Shown: in pieces, positions 26,401 to 41,400 of the stretch
How the letters are laid out: each line of letters begins with the position of its first letter
How positions within the stretch are numbered: the stretch's first letter is position 1
Assembly: GCA_019914995.1 (NCBI GenBank)
Contig: CM034132.1
Location: 6,309,524-6,373,523 of the forward strand
Direction of reading: 5' to 3'
DNA length: 64,000 bases
Source of the DNA: Acanthochlamys bracteata
Lineage: Eukaryota > Streptophyta > Magnoliopsida > Pandanales > Velloziaceae
Position numbers and translations under genes: made by a program
Notes under the pieces: generated by a model
What the model saw: the letters and a program-made list of their open reading frames with translations, nothing else
Databases searched by the model: none
What the model was told of the DNA's origin: nothing

Positions 26401-29400
26401 AAATTTTTTGATTGCTCGCGTCTTCCATCCCAATGGTAGAGTTGATCCAAACCCCTAAAAATGACTAAAAACAACATTAGTGTAGTAAAGTGAAGATTAC
26501 AGCTATACACAAACACAATAACATACAAAATCACCTCCATTATAACAAAGTATATCAAATATCCAAATCTAAATTGAATGTACAATAAACAATCAGGAAT
26601 TATGTTTCAAGAACTCAAATATGATAGATTAGATGGACAAAGTGAACAATCTGAAAAGTTCAAATCATAAAGATGCACCAACTAGAACTACATCACTATA
26701 AGCTGGCATGTAGGATGTAGTAACAATATCAACAATACGCTAGAAATTTTTGTCAAGGTAACAAAACATAAGTGTTAACTAGTCGGTGGAAATCACGAAC
26801 TACAAACCTCATTTCTCACACATCTAACAGCCACAGCCCGGTCCTATAAAACTGTCTCTATTCGTTGCCTTACTATAGTTATCAATTGCTATCTCAATTA
26901 AGATCAATAAGAAAACTATGAAAGTCAAGAGGCTTCACTCAAAGATGGGATCTGGTAGTTGAAATGACTAATGCATCACAAAACACCATAACCCAATGGT
27001 TCCCATATACAGGCTCTACCATATCAGAACTAGCTCCTCCTCCTTTTGAAAAGTTCTCCTCCATAATCAACCTACAAACAAGAACGAAAAGCAGTGACAT
27101 GCTATTTGAAACATTTAAAAAATACAAAATAAAAATATGATTAAAGAAAGTTAAACATTTTCTCTGAGAAAGAGCTGCTTAATTTGTCCAAACCTAATGG
27201 TTATAGCTCATAAAACTTCACCGTTTCACTAAATCATCCACCTGCTGTGGTAGTTCTTCGCAGCTCCTGAAAAAGAATACCAAACTGAGTTCAGATTCAA
27301 CAACCAGTAGGTTAAAAATCTTCTCATGTATGAAATACAAGGAATTAAGAAACACCATCAAGTATTGCTTCTCATCTCCTCAAGATTTCCACAGGTGATG
27401 AAATTTCAGAATTGCATTAATGCTCCGTAACAGCACTATCTCTTGTTCTAAAATCATTCTCCCCCCTATCCACCAAATATCCAAATCGAAATTATGAAGT
27501 GAAGTGAGAGGAATTATATTTCAGGAACTCACATATGATTGATGAGATAAACAAAGCGTCAACTATCTAAAAAAGTTCAAAAAATAAAGACGCACCAAAT
27601 GGAACTAGAGTACTACAAGTTGGAATGCAGGATGCAGTACCTCATAAGTTAACTAAAATTCAACAATACACTAGATATTTTTTGTCAAGATAACAAAAAC
27701 TATGTGTCAACTAGTCGATGGAAATCACAGACTAGAAAACTCGTTTCCCCCACATCACTAGCAATTACTGTTGTATCCTATAAAACTGCCTCTAATTGTT
27801 GCCTTACTACACTATCAATTGCTATCTCAATGCAGCCAATACGAAAACTATCAGAGTCAAGAGGCCTTACTCAAACATGGGATCTGAAAGTTGAAATAGT
27901 AATGCATCACCAAAGACAAAATAACCCTGTTCCCTTATGCAGACTCTTCTTTATCAAAACTAGACAACAACAACTTACTAGACTACAATCTCCACGCATA
28001 TGTTGAAGTCCTGCTATCCAAATAGCTGACACATAGTTTGCTGTCCTGCTTCTGGAATAAAACATTTATCAGCTTGTCGTAAAAACCAAATAAAGTTACA
28101 AAAGAAATGGGCAGTTAGACTTACAGCCTACCAATGCTATTGCACTGCATCCCAGTTAAATCATCAGTCTTCAAAAGAATATCACTAACGCGAGGTCAAA
28201 TGAAGAAAGATTTATCCATAAATAAAAGAAAATTGACATACGTAAAATTTTAAGTGCTACCATTAGTTGAGATCTTTAAAACAAGTTGGAAATGCAGAAT
28301 GCACTAGCTCGAATAAAGTCGCATCAAATGGAACTAGACTACTACAAGTTCGAATGCAGAATGCACTACCTCACAAGTTAACCAATATTCAACAATACAC
28401 TAGATACTTTGGTCCAAGACAACAAAAAATTATGTATCAACTAGTCGATGGAAACCACAAACTAGCAACACACACATCCCTAGAAACCACTACTGTATCC
28501 TATAAAACTGTCTCTAGTCATTGCCTTACTACACTATAAAATGCAATCACAATGCAGGCAATAAAAAGCTATCAAAGTGAAGAGGCATTACTCAAAAATG
28601 GGATCTGAAAGTAGAAATGAGTGATGCATCAACAGAGACAAAGAAACACTGTTTCCCTACGCAGAGTCTTCTTTATCGGAACTAGCTGCTGCTCCTTCTG
28701 AAACGTTGTCCTCCACATCTGCTTACCAACAACAACAAAAATCAAGATCATATTGTTTTGAGACATTTTAAAAAATTCCACAATCCAAACCTGTATCAAA
28801 TAAAGCTACACGATTCCCAAGAGCAAGAGCTGCAAGATTTGTCAAACCTGATAGTGATACCTCATAAAATTTCTCCAATTTACTGAAACTTCCACCCGCT
28901 GCGATACTTCAACCCAAATCCTGAAAAAGAATGTAACCTAAGTTCAGATTCAAAAATTAGTTAGTTAATCTTCCCATGTATGAAAACAAAAGGTGTTAAG
29001 ATATCCCTTCAAGTCATTGCAGCTTATCAACTCCTGATGACCTTCGCGGGTGATGATATTTCGAATAATCCATTTGTAGTCTCTTTTCCCACAATAGGTT
29101 TAATGCTATGTAACAACACTTTCTCCTGTTTTGGAATACTTCTCCATCATATCCACCGATCAACTGAGACAGAAAAGCTTGGTGCGTTACCTAAAACATG
29201 AAATATACGTCCATCATCCAAAACCATTTAGTAACTTCCAAATGAGAGTCATGATAGACCTAAAAGCCTTATTTAGAGCCCTATCAGAAGGAATTTGTAG
29301 GAAACTACAACTCAACCAGGACTTCAAGCTAATAAAACCTAAATCACCAAAAAAACATTTTATCAGCCATCTGTTTACAGGGATTACCTTCACAGCATTT

Positions 29401-32400
29401 TCGCTGGCTCCTTCTGAATCACTATGCACATATGTGCCTCCCATATTATACCAACATGAAAATCCACATGAACTTCTTGCTGAAGTTACCCTAACAGTAC
29501 TCTCCTACAACATGAACTTGTGAAAATCAGTAAGCGATCCAAACAGGAGGTATCAAAAAATTAACAACAACTACTCCTTTCTCGTTATGGCTGCGTAGAC
29601 AAGCCAAATCTATTTTCAAGAAAAGCATGCCAGTTCATCCATACGCTCTAAAAGTCATGGCCTGAACACCGATGACTGATTCAAGGAAACCCAATCCCAT
29701 TTCACAACACCTACTTCCAGATTACCATGAAACTCCAATATATGCATCGCGTTCTAATTTGTAATAATTTGGCAAAGAGATAACACTAAACGTTATTTTA
29801 TTCTTCTTAAATTTACCATAACAACTTACTAAACTACAACTCCACGCATATGCTGAAGTCCTGCTATCCAAATAGCCTGAAACATGTGCCTAAATCAATT
29901 GTTTGCTGTCCTGATTCTGGAATAAAACATTTATCAGCTTAAAATAATGTTAGAAAAGAAATGGGCAGCTAGACTTTTAGCAAAGGAATGCTATTGCAAT
30001 TACTCCCAGTCAAATCATCAGTCTTCAAAAGAATATTACTAACACAAGGTCAAATGAAGAAAGTGTTATCCGTAAATAAAAGAAAATTGACATATCTAAA
30101 ATTTTAAGTGCTACCATTTGTTGAGATCTTTAAAACCGAACAGAAGAAGCAAACTCTTCGATTCCTTACAATTTTCATCTCTATGATAGACTTGATCCAA
30201 ACACCTAGTAAAGTGTAAAAATAATAATATTAGTGTAGTAAAAAAAAAGATTATAACTACACGCAAACATAATAACATACAAACCCATCTCAACTAAGTC
30301 AAAGTACACAAATATCCAAATCAAATTAATAATGTAAAGTCAACAGTCACGAATTATGTGTCAAGAACTCACATATGACAGATGAGATGAACAAAGTGTC
30401 ACCTATCTACAAAAGTTCAAAACATAAAATCGCACCAAATGGACCTAGACTACTACAAGTTGGAATGCAGAAGGAACTACTTCACAAGTTAACTAATATT
30501 CAACAATACACTAGATATTTTATTCCAAGACAACAAAAAACTATGCGTCAACTAGTCGATGGGAACCACAAACTAGCAAACCACGCGTCTCTAGCAACCA
30601 CTATTGTATCCTATAAACCTGTCTCTAATCGTTGCTTTACTACAACATCAATTGCTATCTAAATGCAGACCAATAAAAACTATCAAAGTCAAGAAGCTTT
30701 ACTATGGGAACTGAAAGTTGAAATAAATGATGCATCACCATACACACAGAAACACTGTTCCCTTACGCAGACTCTCTTTATCAGAAAGAGCTGCTCCTCC
30801 TTCGAAAAGTTGTCCTCCATATCCGCTTACCAACAACAACAAAAACCAAGATCATATTGTTTTGAGACATTTTAAAAAATTCCACAATCCATACCTGTAT
30901 CAAATAGAGCTAGATTTGTCCAAACCTAATAGTGACTCCTCATAAAATTTCTCAAATTTACTGAAACTTCCACCCGCTGCGACACTTCACCCCAACTCCT
31001 GAAACAGAATCTAACTAAGTTCAGACTGAAAAACTAGTTAGTTAATCTTCTCAAGGATGAAAACACAAGGAGTTAAGATATCCCTTCAAGGCATTGCAGC
31101 TTATTAGCTCCCCATGACCTTCGCCAGTGATAATATTTAAAAAAATCCATCTCCAGGTTTTTTTCCCATAATAGGGGGTAATGCTATGTAACAACACTTT
31201 CTCCTGTTTTAGAATACTTCTCCATCATATCCTCCAATCAACTGAGACAGAAAAGCTTGATGCGTTACCTAAAACATGAAATATTCGTCCATCATTAAAA
31301 ACCATTTAGTAACATCCAAATGAGAGTCATGATAGACCTAAAAGCCTTATTTAGAGCCCAATTTGAGAAATTTGTAGGAAACTACAACTCAACCAGGACT
31401 TCAAGCTAACAAAACATAAATCACCAAGAAAATACTTTAACAGCCATCTGTTTGCAGGGATATCTTGACAGCATTTTCCATGGCTCCTTCTGAATCGCTA
31501 GGCACATATGTGCCTTTCATATGATACCAACATGAAAATCCAAATGAACTGCTTGCTGAATTTACCCGCAACAGTACTCTCCTTCAAGATGAACTCCCAA
31601 AAATCATTAAGCGATCCAAATAATAAGTATCAAAAAATTAACAAAAACTACTCCCTTCTCATTAGGTCTGCGCAGATAAGCCAAATCTAGTTTCATTAAA
31701 AGCATGCCAGTTCATCCATACGCTCTAACAACCACGACCTGAACACCGACGGCTGGTTCAAGGAAAACCAAACCTAGTTCACGATTTTGCAACTTCACCT
31801 ACATCCAGAAGATCATAAAACTCCAGTACATGCATCGCGTGAATTTATAATAATTTAGCAAAGAGAAAACACTAAACATTATTTTGTTCTTCTTACATTT
31901 ACCACAACAAACTACTAGAATACATGCTCCATGCATGTGTTGAAGGCTTGCTATACAAATAGCCTGAAACTTGTGCCTAAATCAATTGTTTGTTGTCCTG
32001 CTTCTGGAATAAAACATTTATCTGCTTGCGGTAAAAATCAAATAAAATTACAAAAGAAATGGGAAGCTAGACTTGTATCCTACCAATTCTATTACAGAGC
32101 CTCCCAGTAAATCATCAGTCTTCAGAAGAATATCACTAACACAAGGTCAAACGAAGAAATAGCTATCCAGAAATAAAAGAAAATTGACATATGTAAAATT
32201 TGAAGTGCTACCATTTGTTGAGATTTTTAAAACCGAACCTGAAGGACCAAACTCATCGATGCCTCGCAACTTCCATCCCTATGATAGAGTTGATCCAAAC
32301 ACCTAGTAAAGATTAAAAATAACATCAGTGTAGTAAAATAATGATTATAACTATACGCAAACAATGTAACTTACAAACTCAACTCAACAAAGTCAAAGCA

Positions 32401-35400
32401 CACAAATATCCAAATCTGAATTAATAAACTGAACAGTCAAGAATTATGTTTGAGGAGCTCACATATGACAGATGAGATGAACAAAGCGTCACCTATCTAC
32501 AAAAGTTCAAAACATAAAGTCGCACCAAATGGAACTTGACTACTACAAGTTGGAATGCAGGATGCACTACCTCACAAGTTAAGTAATATTCAACAATACA
32601 CTGGTGATTTTGGTCCAAGACAACAAAAAATATTTGTCAATTAGTTGATGGAAACCACGAACTAGCAACCCACACATCTCTAGCAAACACCATTGTATCC
32701 TATAAAACTGCTACTAACCGTTGCCTTACCACAGTAACAATTTCTATCTCAATGCAGACCAATAACAAAACTATCAAAGTCAAGAGGCTTTACTCAAAGA
32801 TGGGATCTGAAAGTTGAAATGAGTAATGCATCACAAAAAGACAAAGAAACACTGTTGCCTTAAGCAGCCTCCTACTTATCAAAACTAGCTACTGCTCCTT
32901 CTGAAAAGTTGTCCTTCATATCCACTTACCAACAAGAACAAAAACCAAGATCATATTGTTTACGACATTTAAAAGAATCCCCAAGAGCAAGAGCAGCTAG
33001 ATTTGTCCAAACCTAATAGTGATACCTCATAAAATTTCTCCAATTTACAAAAACTTCCAGCCGCTGCAATACTGCACCCCAACTCCTAAAGCAGGAATAT
33101 AATTAAGTTTAGATTCAACAATTAGTTAGTTAATCTTCACAGGTATGAAAACATAAGGAGTTAAGATATCCCTTCAAGTCATTGTAGCTTATCAGCTTTC
33201 CATGACCTTCGCAAGTGATGATATTTCAAAAAATCGATCTGCAGCTTCTTTTCCCACAATAGTTTTAATGCTATGTAACAACACTTTCTCTTGTTTAGAA
33301 TACTTCTCCATCCTATCCACCATTCAACTGAGACATAAAAGCTTGATGCGTTACCTAAAACATGAAATATATGTCCATCATCAAAACCCATTTAGTTACT
33401 TCCAAACATACTAGACCCAAAAGGCATATTTAGAGCCCTTTTTGAAGGAATTTGTAGGAAACTACAACTTAACCAGGAATTCAAGCTAATAAAAAATAAA
33501 TCATCAAGAAAATCTTTTGACAGCCATCTATTTACAAGGATTATCTTCACAGCATTTTTGCTGGCTCCTTCCGAGTCGCTATGCATATATGTGCCTTCCA
33601 TATGATACAAACGTCAAAATCCACATGAACTGCTTGCTCAAGTTACCCGCAACAATACTCTCGTTCAAGATGAGCACCTGATAATCAGTAAGCGAACCAA
33701 ACAGGAAGGCTCAAAAAATTAACAGAAGCTCTGCTTTCTCTTTAGGGTTGCATAGACAAGGCAAATCCAGTTTCATTAAATGCACAGCAGTTCATCCATA
33801 CGCTCTAACAATCGTGACCTGAACACCGACGGCTGATTCACGGAAACCCAAACCTATTTCATAATTATTTCAACTTCACATACTTCCAGATTACCCTAAA
33901 ACTCTAGTACATGCAATCGCATTATAATTTATAATAATTTAGGAAAGAGAAAATACTAAATAATATTTAATTGTTCTTACATTTACCACAACAACTTTCT
34001 AGACTACAAGCTCCACGTATGCATTGAAGGCCTGCTATTCAAATAGTCTGCAACTTTAACTCAATTGTTTGTTCTCCTGCTTCTTGAATAAAACATTTAT
34101 CAGCTTGCCGTAAAAATCAAATCAAGTTACAAAAGAAATGGACAGCTAGACCTACAGCATACAAATGCAATTGCAATGCCTCCTAGTTAAATCATCAGTC
34201 TTCAGAAGAATATCGCTAACACAAGGTCAAATGAGGAAAGAGTGTCCATAAATAAAAGAAAATTGACATATGTAAACTTGTTGAGACCTTTAAAACCGAA
34301 CAAAAGAAGCAAACTCGTTGATTTCTCGCAACTTCCATCCCTATGATAGAGTTGATCCATAACCCTAGTAAGTTATAATATTAGTGTAAAACAAAGATTA
34401 TAACACGCAAACATAATAACATACAAACTCAACTCAACTAAGTCAAAGTACAAATATCCAAATCTAAATTAATAATGTAAATTGAATAGTCTGGAATTAT
34501 GTTTCAGGAACTCACTTATGATAGATGAGATGAACAAAGTATCACCTATCTACAAAACATTCAAAACATAAAGTCGCACCAAATGGAACTAGACTACTGC
34601 AAGTTGGAATGCAGGATGCACTATCTCATAAAGTCGCTTCTCATCTCCTCGAGACTTTTGTAGGTGATAAAATTTCAGAAAACCCATCTGCAGCTTCTTT
34701 TTCCACAATTCAATTAATGCTCGATAATAGCACTAGCTCTAGAATCCTTCTCCATAATAACCACCTATCAACTAAGCATAAAGCAAGAACACATTACCCA
34801 AAAATGAAATATAAGTCCAAGATCAAAAGCCATTTAGTAGTTCCAAATGAGGGTCATAATAGATCTAAGCCATACTAGAACCCCTGTTTAAAGAATTTGT
34901 AGGAAACTACAACCAAACAGGGTGTGTCAATTCAATCACCAAAATATCTTTGAATGCACATCCCCTTACAAAGATTACCTTAGCGGCAATTATGCTAGCG
35001 CCTTCTGGATAGCTACACACTTATGTGCCTTCGATATGATAACAATGTGAAAATCTGCAGAAGCTGCTCCTTCAGGTTAACTGCAATAGTAATCTCCTTC
35101 AAGATGAACTCCTGAAAGCCAGCAAGTGATCCGAATAAGAAATCTAAAAAATTAACAAAAACTACTCGCTTCTCTTTAAAGGTCCGCAGGCAAGGCAAAT
35201 CTAGTTTCATTAGAAGTAGGCCAGTTCATCCATACCCTCTAACAATCATGACCTGAACTTTGAGTACTATAAGCAGGCATGCATGATGTAGTACCACAAA
35301 AAGTTATTCAACAATACACGAGAAATTTTCGTCATGGTAACAAAACATGTCTTAACTAGTCACTGGAAAGATCACTCCTATAAAATAAAATTCACATATG

Positions 35401-38400
35401 CAAATTTTTGTGTGCTGGAATTTCTTCAGATCTTTAAAATTGAACAGCAGGAGCAAACTTTTTGGTTCCTCGCATCTTCCATCCGAATGGTAGAGTTGAT
35501 CCAAGCCCCTAAAAATTACTAAAAATAACATGTGTAATAAAGTGAAAATAGCAACTATCCATATCTAAATTGGATGGAAAACAAACAATCAGGAATTATG
35601 TTTCAAGAACTCAAATATGATAGATGAGATGGACAAAGTGAACAATCTAAAAACGTTGAAAACATAAAGATGCACCAAGCACTATAAGCTGGCATGCAAT
35701 ATGCAGTACCTTACAAATTAACAATATTAAACAAATACACTAGAAATTTTTGTCAAGGTAACAAAACATAAGTGTTAACTAGTCGATGGAAATCACGAAC
35801 TACAAGCCTCGTTTCCCACAAATCTCTAACAGCCACGGCTCGATCCTATAAAACTGTCTCTATTTCGTTGCCTTACTATAGTTATCAATTGCTATCTCAA
35901 TTTAGATCAATAAGAAAAGAAAGTTCAAATGACTAATGCATCACTAAAGACAGCAACCAGATGGTTCCCATATAAAGGCTCTACCTTATCAGAACTAGCT
36001 CCTCCACCTTTTGAAAAGTTCTCCTCCGTATCAACCTACAAGATCATATTGTTTAAGACATTTACAAAAATTTCATAATCCAACGCAAACATAATTAACA
36101 TAAGTTATAAAAATAATATTAGTGTAGTAAAACAAAGATTATAACACGCAAACATAATTAACATACAAACTCAACTCAACGAAGTCAAAGTACACAAATG
36201 TCCAAATCTAAATTAATAATGTAAAGTGAACAGTCAGGAATTATGTTTCAGGAACTCACCTATGACAGATGAGATGGCAAAGTGTCACCAAATGCACTAA
36301 ACATAAACTTGCACCAAATGGAACTAGACTACAACAAGTTGGAATGCAGAATGCACTACCTCACAAGTTAACTAATATTCAACAATTCACTAGATATTTT
36401 GGTCCAAGACAATAAAAAATTATGTATCAATTAGTCAATGGAAACCAAAAACTAGCAACCCACACATCTCTAGCAACCACCATTGTTCCTATAAAACTGT
36501 CCCTAACCATTGCCTTACTACAGTATCAATTGCTATCTAAATGTAGACCAATAAGAAAACTATGAAAGTCAAGAGACTTTGCTCAAAGATGGGATCTGAA
36601 AGTTGAAATAAGTAATGCATCACCAAAGACAAAATAACACTGTTCCATTATGCAGACTCTTGTTTGTCAGAACTAGCTACTGCTCCTTCTCAAAGTTGTC
36701 CTCCAAATCCACTTACCAACAAGCACGAAATTCAAGATCATATTGCTTCAGATATTTTTAAAAATTCCATAATCCAAACCTGTATCAAACAAAGCTACGC
36801 GTTTCTCAAGAGCAGAAGTTGCTAGCTTTGTCCAAACCAAATAGTGATAGCTCATAAAATTTCCAAATTTACTGAAACTTCCACCTGCTGCATACTTCAC
36901 CTCACTCCAGAAAAAGGAATATAAATTAAGTTCAGATTCAACATTTAGTTAGCTAACTTCACATATATGAAGATACAAGGAGTTAAGATATCCCTTCAAG
37001 ACATTGCAACTTATCACCTCGCCATGACCTTCGTGGGTGATGACTTTTTAAAAAAATCAATCTGCAGCATCTTTTCACACAATAGGTGCTATGTAACAAC
37101 ACTTTCTCTTGTTTTAGAATATTTCTCCATCGTATCCACCAATCAACTAAGACATAAAAGATTGATGCGTTACCTAAAACATGAAATATACGTCCATCAT
37201 CAAAACAATTTAGTAACTTACAAACGAGAGTCATGATAGACCTAAAAGCCATATGAAGAGCCGATTTGAAGGAATTTGTAGGAAACTCCAACTCAGCCAG
37301 GATCAAGACAATAAAAAATAAATCGCCAAGAAAAGATTTTAACAGACATCTATTTACAGAAATTACCTTCATAGCATTATCGATGGCTCCTTCTGAACAA
37401 CTATGCACATATGCAGCTTCCATATGATGCCAACATGTAAATCCATATGAACTGCTTGCTGAAGTTACCTGCAACAGTACTCCCCTTCGAGATGAACTCC
37501 TGAAAATCAGCAAGCAATCCAAATAAGAAGTCTCAAAAAATTAACTAAAACTACTCCCTTCTCATTAGCTCTGTGTAGACAAACCAAATCCAGTTTCACC
37601 AACAGCATGCCAGTTCATCCATACGCTCTATGAACACCGATGGCTAACTCAAGGAAACCCAAACCTATTTCAAAACTACTTCAACTTCACCTACTTCCAG
37701 ATTACCGTAAAACTCCAATACATGCATCGCGTTTTAATTTAAAATAATTTAGCAAAGAGAAAATACTAAACATTATTTTAATCTTCTTACATGTACCACA
37801 ACAACTTAGTAGACAACAAACTCCACGTTGTGTTGAAGACCTGCTATCCAAATATCGTGATACTTGTACCTAAATCAATTGTTTGCTGTCCTACTTCTGG
37901 AATAAATTATTTATTAGTTTGACATAAAAATCAAATAAAATTACAAAAGAAATGGGCACCCGGACTTGCAGCCAACCAATGCTATTGCAGTGCCTCTCAT
38001 TTAAATCATCAGTCTTCAGAAGAATATCACTAACACAAGGTCAAATGATGAAAGAGTTATCCATAAATAAAAGAAAATTGACATATGTAAAATTTGAAGT
38101 GCTACAATAGGTTGAGATCTTTAAAACCGTGCAGAAGAAGCAAACTCTTCGATTCCTCGCAATTTCCATCCCTATGATAGAGTTGATCAAAACCCCTAGT
38201 GAAGAATAAAAACAATATTAGTGTAGTAAAAGAAAATCATAACTATACCCAAACATTATAACATACAAACTCAACTCAACTAAGTCAAAGTACACAAATA
38301 TCCAAATCTAAATTAATAATGTAAATTGAACAGTCAGGAATTATGTCTCAAGAACTCACTTATGATAAATGAGATGAACAAAGTATCACCTATCTACAAA

Positions 38401-41400
38401 ACGTTCAAACATAAAGTCCCAACAAAAGGAACTAGACTACTACAAGTTGGAAAGCAGGATGCACTATCTCACAAGTTAACTAATATAATACTCAACAATA
38501 CACTAGATACTTTGGTCCAAGACAATAAAAAATTATTTATCAACTAGTTGATGGAAATCACAAATGAGCAACCCACACATCTCTAGCAACCACCGTTGTA
38601 TCCTATAAGACTGTCTCTAAACGTTGCTTTACTACAGTCTCAAGTGCTAACTAAATGCAGACAAATATGTATCAAGATCATATTGTTTTGAGACAGTTTA
38701 AAAAATTCCACCAAACCTGTATCAAATAAAGCTACACATATTCCTAGAGCAAGAGATGCTAGATTTGTCCAAACCTAGTAGTGATGCCTCATAAAATGTC
38801 TCAAATTTACTGAAACTTCCATCCGCTCCGATACTTCACCCCAACTCCTGAAAAAGGAATATAAACTAAGTTCAGATTCAAAAATTAGTTTGGTAATCTC
38901 TCATGTATGAAAACACAACGAGTTAACATATCCCCTTCAAGTCATTGCAGCTTATCAGCTCCCCATGACCTTCACGCGTGATAATATTTAAAACACTCCA
39001 TCTGCAGCTTCTTTCCCACAATAGGTTTAATGATATGTAACAACACTTTCTACTGTTTTAGAATACTTCTCCATCATATCCACCAACAACTGAGACAGAA
39101 AAGCTTGACGCGTTACCTAAAACATGAAAATATATGTCCATCAACAAAAATCATTTGTAACTTCCAAATGAGAGTCATGATAGACTTCAAAGCCTTATTT
39201 AGAGCCCTATCTGAAGGAATTTGTAGGAAACTACAACTCAACCTGGACTTCAAGCTAATAAAAAAATAAATCACAAAGAAAATCTTTTAACAGCCATCTG
39301 TTTACAGGGATTACCTTCACAGCATTTTCGCTGGTTCCTTCTGAATTGGTACGGACATATTCGCCTTCCATATGATACCAACATGAAAATCCCCATGAAC
39401 CGCTTGCTGAAGTTACCCGCAACAGTACTTTCCTTCAAGATGAACTCCTGCAAAACAGTAAGCGTTGCAAACAGGAAGTCTCAATAAATTAACAAAAACC
39501 ACTCCTTTCTCGTTGGGGCTGTGCAGACAAGCCAAATTCAGTTCCATTAAAAGCACGCCAGTTCCTCCATAAGCTCTAACAATCATGACCTGAACACCGA
39601 TGACTGATTCAAGGAAGCCCAATCTTATTTCACAATTATTTCAACTTCACCTACATCCAGATTACTGAAAAACTCCAGTATCTGCATTGCGTTCAAATTT
39701 ATAATAATTTTGCAATAAGAAAATACTAAACATTATTTATCCTTCTTACATTTACCACAACAACTTGCTAGACTGCAAACTCCACACATATGTTGAATTC
39801 CTGCTATCCAAATAGCTTGACACTTGTGCCTAAATCAATTGTTTGTTGTCCTGCTTCTGGAATAAAACATTTATCAGCTTGTCATAAAAATCAAATAAAA
39901 ATAGAAAAGAAATGGGCAGCTAGATTTACAGCAAAACAATGCTATTGCAATTCCTCCCAGTCAAACATCAGTCTTCAGAAGAATATCACTAACACAAACA
40001 AGGTCCAGTGAAGAAAGAGTTATCCATAAATAAAGGAAAATTGATGTATGTAAAAATTTAAGTGCTACAATTTGTTGAGATCTCTAAAATCGAACAGAAG
40101 GAGGAAACTCTTGGAGTCCTCGCAACTTCCATCCCCTTGATAGAGTTGATCCAACCCCCTAAGAAAGCATAAAATTAATATTAGTGTAGTAAAATAAACA
40201 TTATAACTATACGCAAACATAACAAAATACAAACTCAACCCCACTAAATCAAAGTACACAAATATCCAAATCTAAATTAATAAATGTAGAAGAAGCAAAT
40301 GTTAACAATAATAGCAAGTGCTTAAATGAACAAACAGAGTTCCAACGCGAACAACCGTTTACAGAATACCGTGCAAGCAAATACAAACACAGTACGAATA
40401 TAAGAAACTTTAGATGATCTCATTTCAAAAAACAAACAAAAATGTCCAAGTTTCATTAGCCTAAACACAAATATATAAAAAAAAATCATACAAATTTGAT
40501 ATGAAAAACAATCTAAGAATAGTCACCTTACTGCTAATAACATCAATGAATACTTCTCGCAAATAGATGAAGAAAAAGGACATTAAGAATTGAGATAGGT
40601 AAGTGTATTTAACCTGCATAGACTCGTTTTAACCATTGTACTAAAGGAAGAAAAACGTAATTACGTCAATTCCATTCAACCAAAAACCCTCCGCACAATA
40701 GAGCTAACTGTCTTAACTATGCGGCCTCCAAGGAACATATTTAACTATGCTACAATTACCTTGTTCATAGAGATTTTCTACTCAAGTTTTCGGCAATACC
40801 ATACATATCTGTCAAGAATCGTGAAGGAAAGAAACTGTTATGTAACTTATGTTGCAGTAATGCATAGATCATACAACCTAGATAAATCATCACCAGTGGT
40901 TATGTTTAATTGACAATGACAAAGGACTGCAATAACTAACACTTGTTTCATTTTCGTTTAACTACCACTTTATAATTAAGTGGCTTCTACTGCTTTTGAC
41001 ATGAAAATTCAACTAAGCTTTGCCTGAAACATTCACCGATTACAGGTAAAGAAACTAGATAACATGAGACAGTATAAGCTTTCAGATAGGATCCAATATC
41101 TATCATACATATGTTATATACAAACTAAAAAAAGACTATGATTACAGTAACAATGTCAGCAAATACCTGGAAACCCTCAAATAATGCCAGAAAGGACAAG
41201 GAGACAGTAGAGAAATGGGTGTAATCTATGCAGCTCCCATCTAACACTGCCCAAGATATCTAATAGACAAACACATAGTCCACATTCTTCAATGACAAGT
41301 ATCGGAAGAATCTGATGACATCAACTGCAATAGATAAACACTTAAAGTCGATCCATACCAAAAGCCTTTTAGACAGTAGAGCTGATTGACATGAGTAATC

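Larger units (their letters stand above)
13700..40260 (-). repeat. Tandem array of ~2.1-kb exon cassettes
   Basis: A landmark of about 100 bp (plus strand TTATGTTTCAAGAACTCACATATGA and what follows) recurs at about 13,925, 15,012, 16,163, 17,994, 19,297, 22,936, 26,597, 27,506, 30,352, 32,442, 34,496, 35,597, 36,239 and 38,339. A fifteenth copy lies in gene A at 1,318. The regular part (30-40 kb) has a spacing of 2,050-2,100 bp; shorter gaps (909, 642 bp) mark internally deleted cassettes. At least two subfamilies can be told apart by eye: one around 28-40 kb, and one around 14-27 kb that recurs at 34.6-36.0 kb. The latter shows that cassettes were shuffled, not only duplicated end to end. 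Confidence 0.85.

Noticed and set aside
197..39453. Dozens of 60-180 codon reading frames on both strands in the cassette array
   Set aside because: They run through splice sites into introns, change frame between cassettes and start at chance ATGs. Only the short segments bounded by consistent AG/GT and shared between cassettes were kept.
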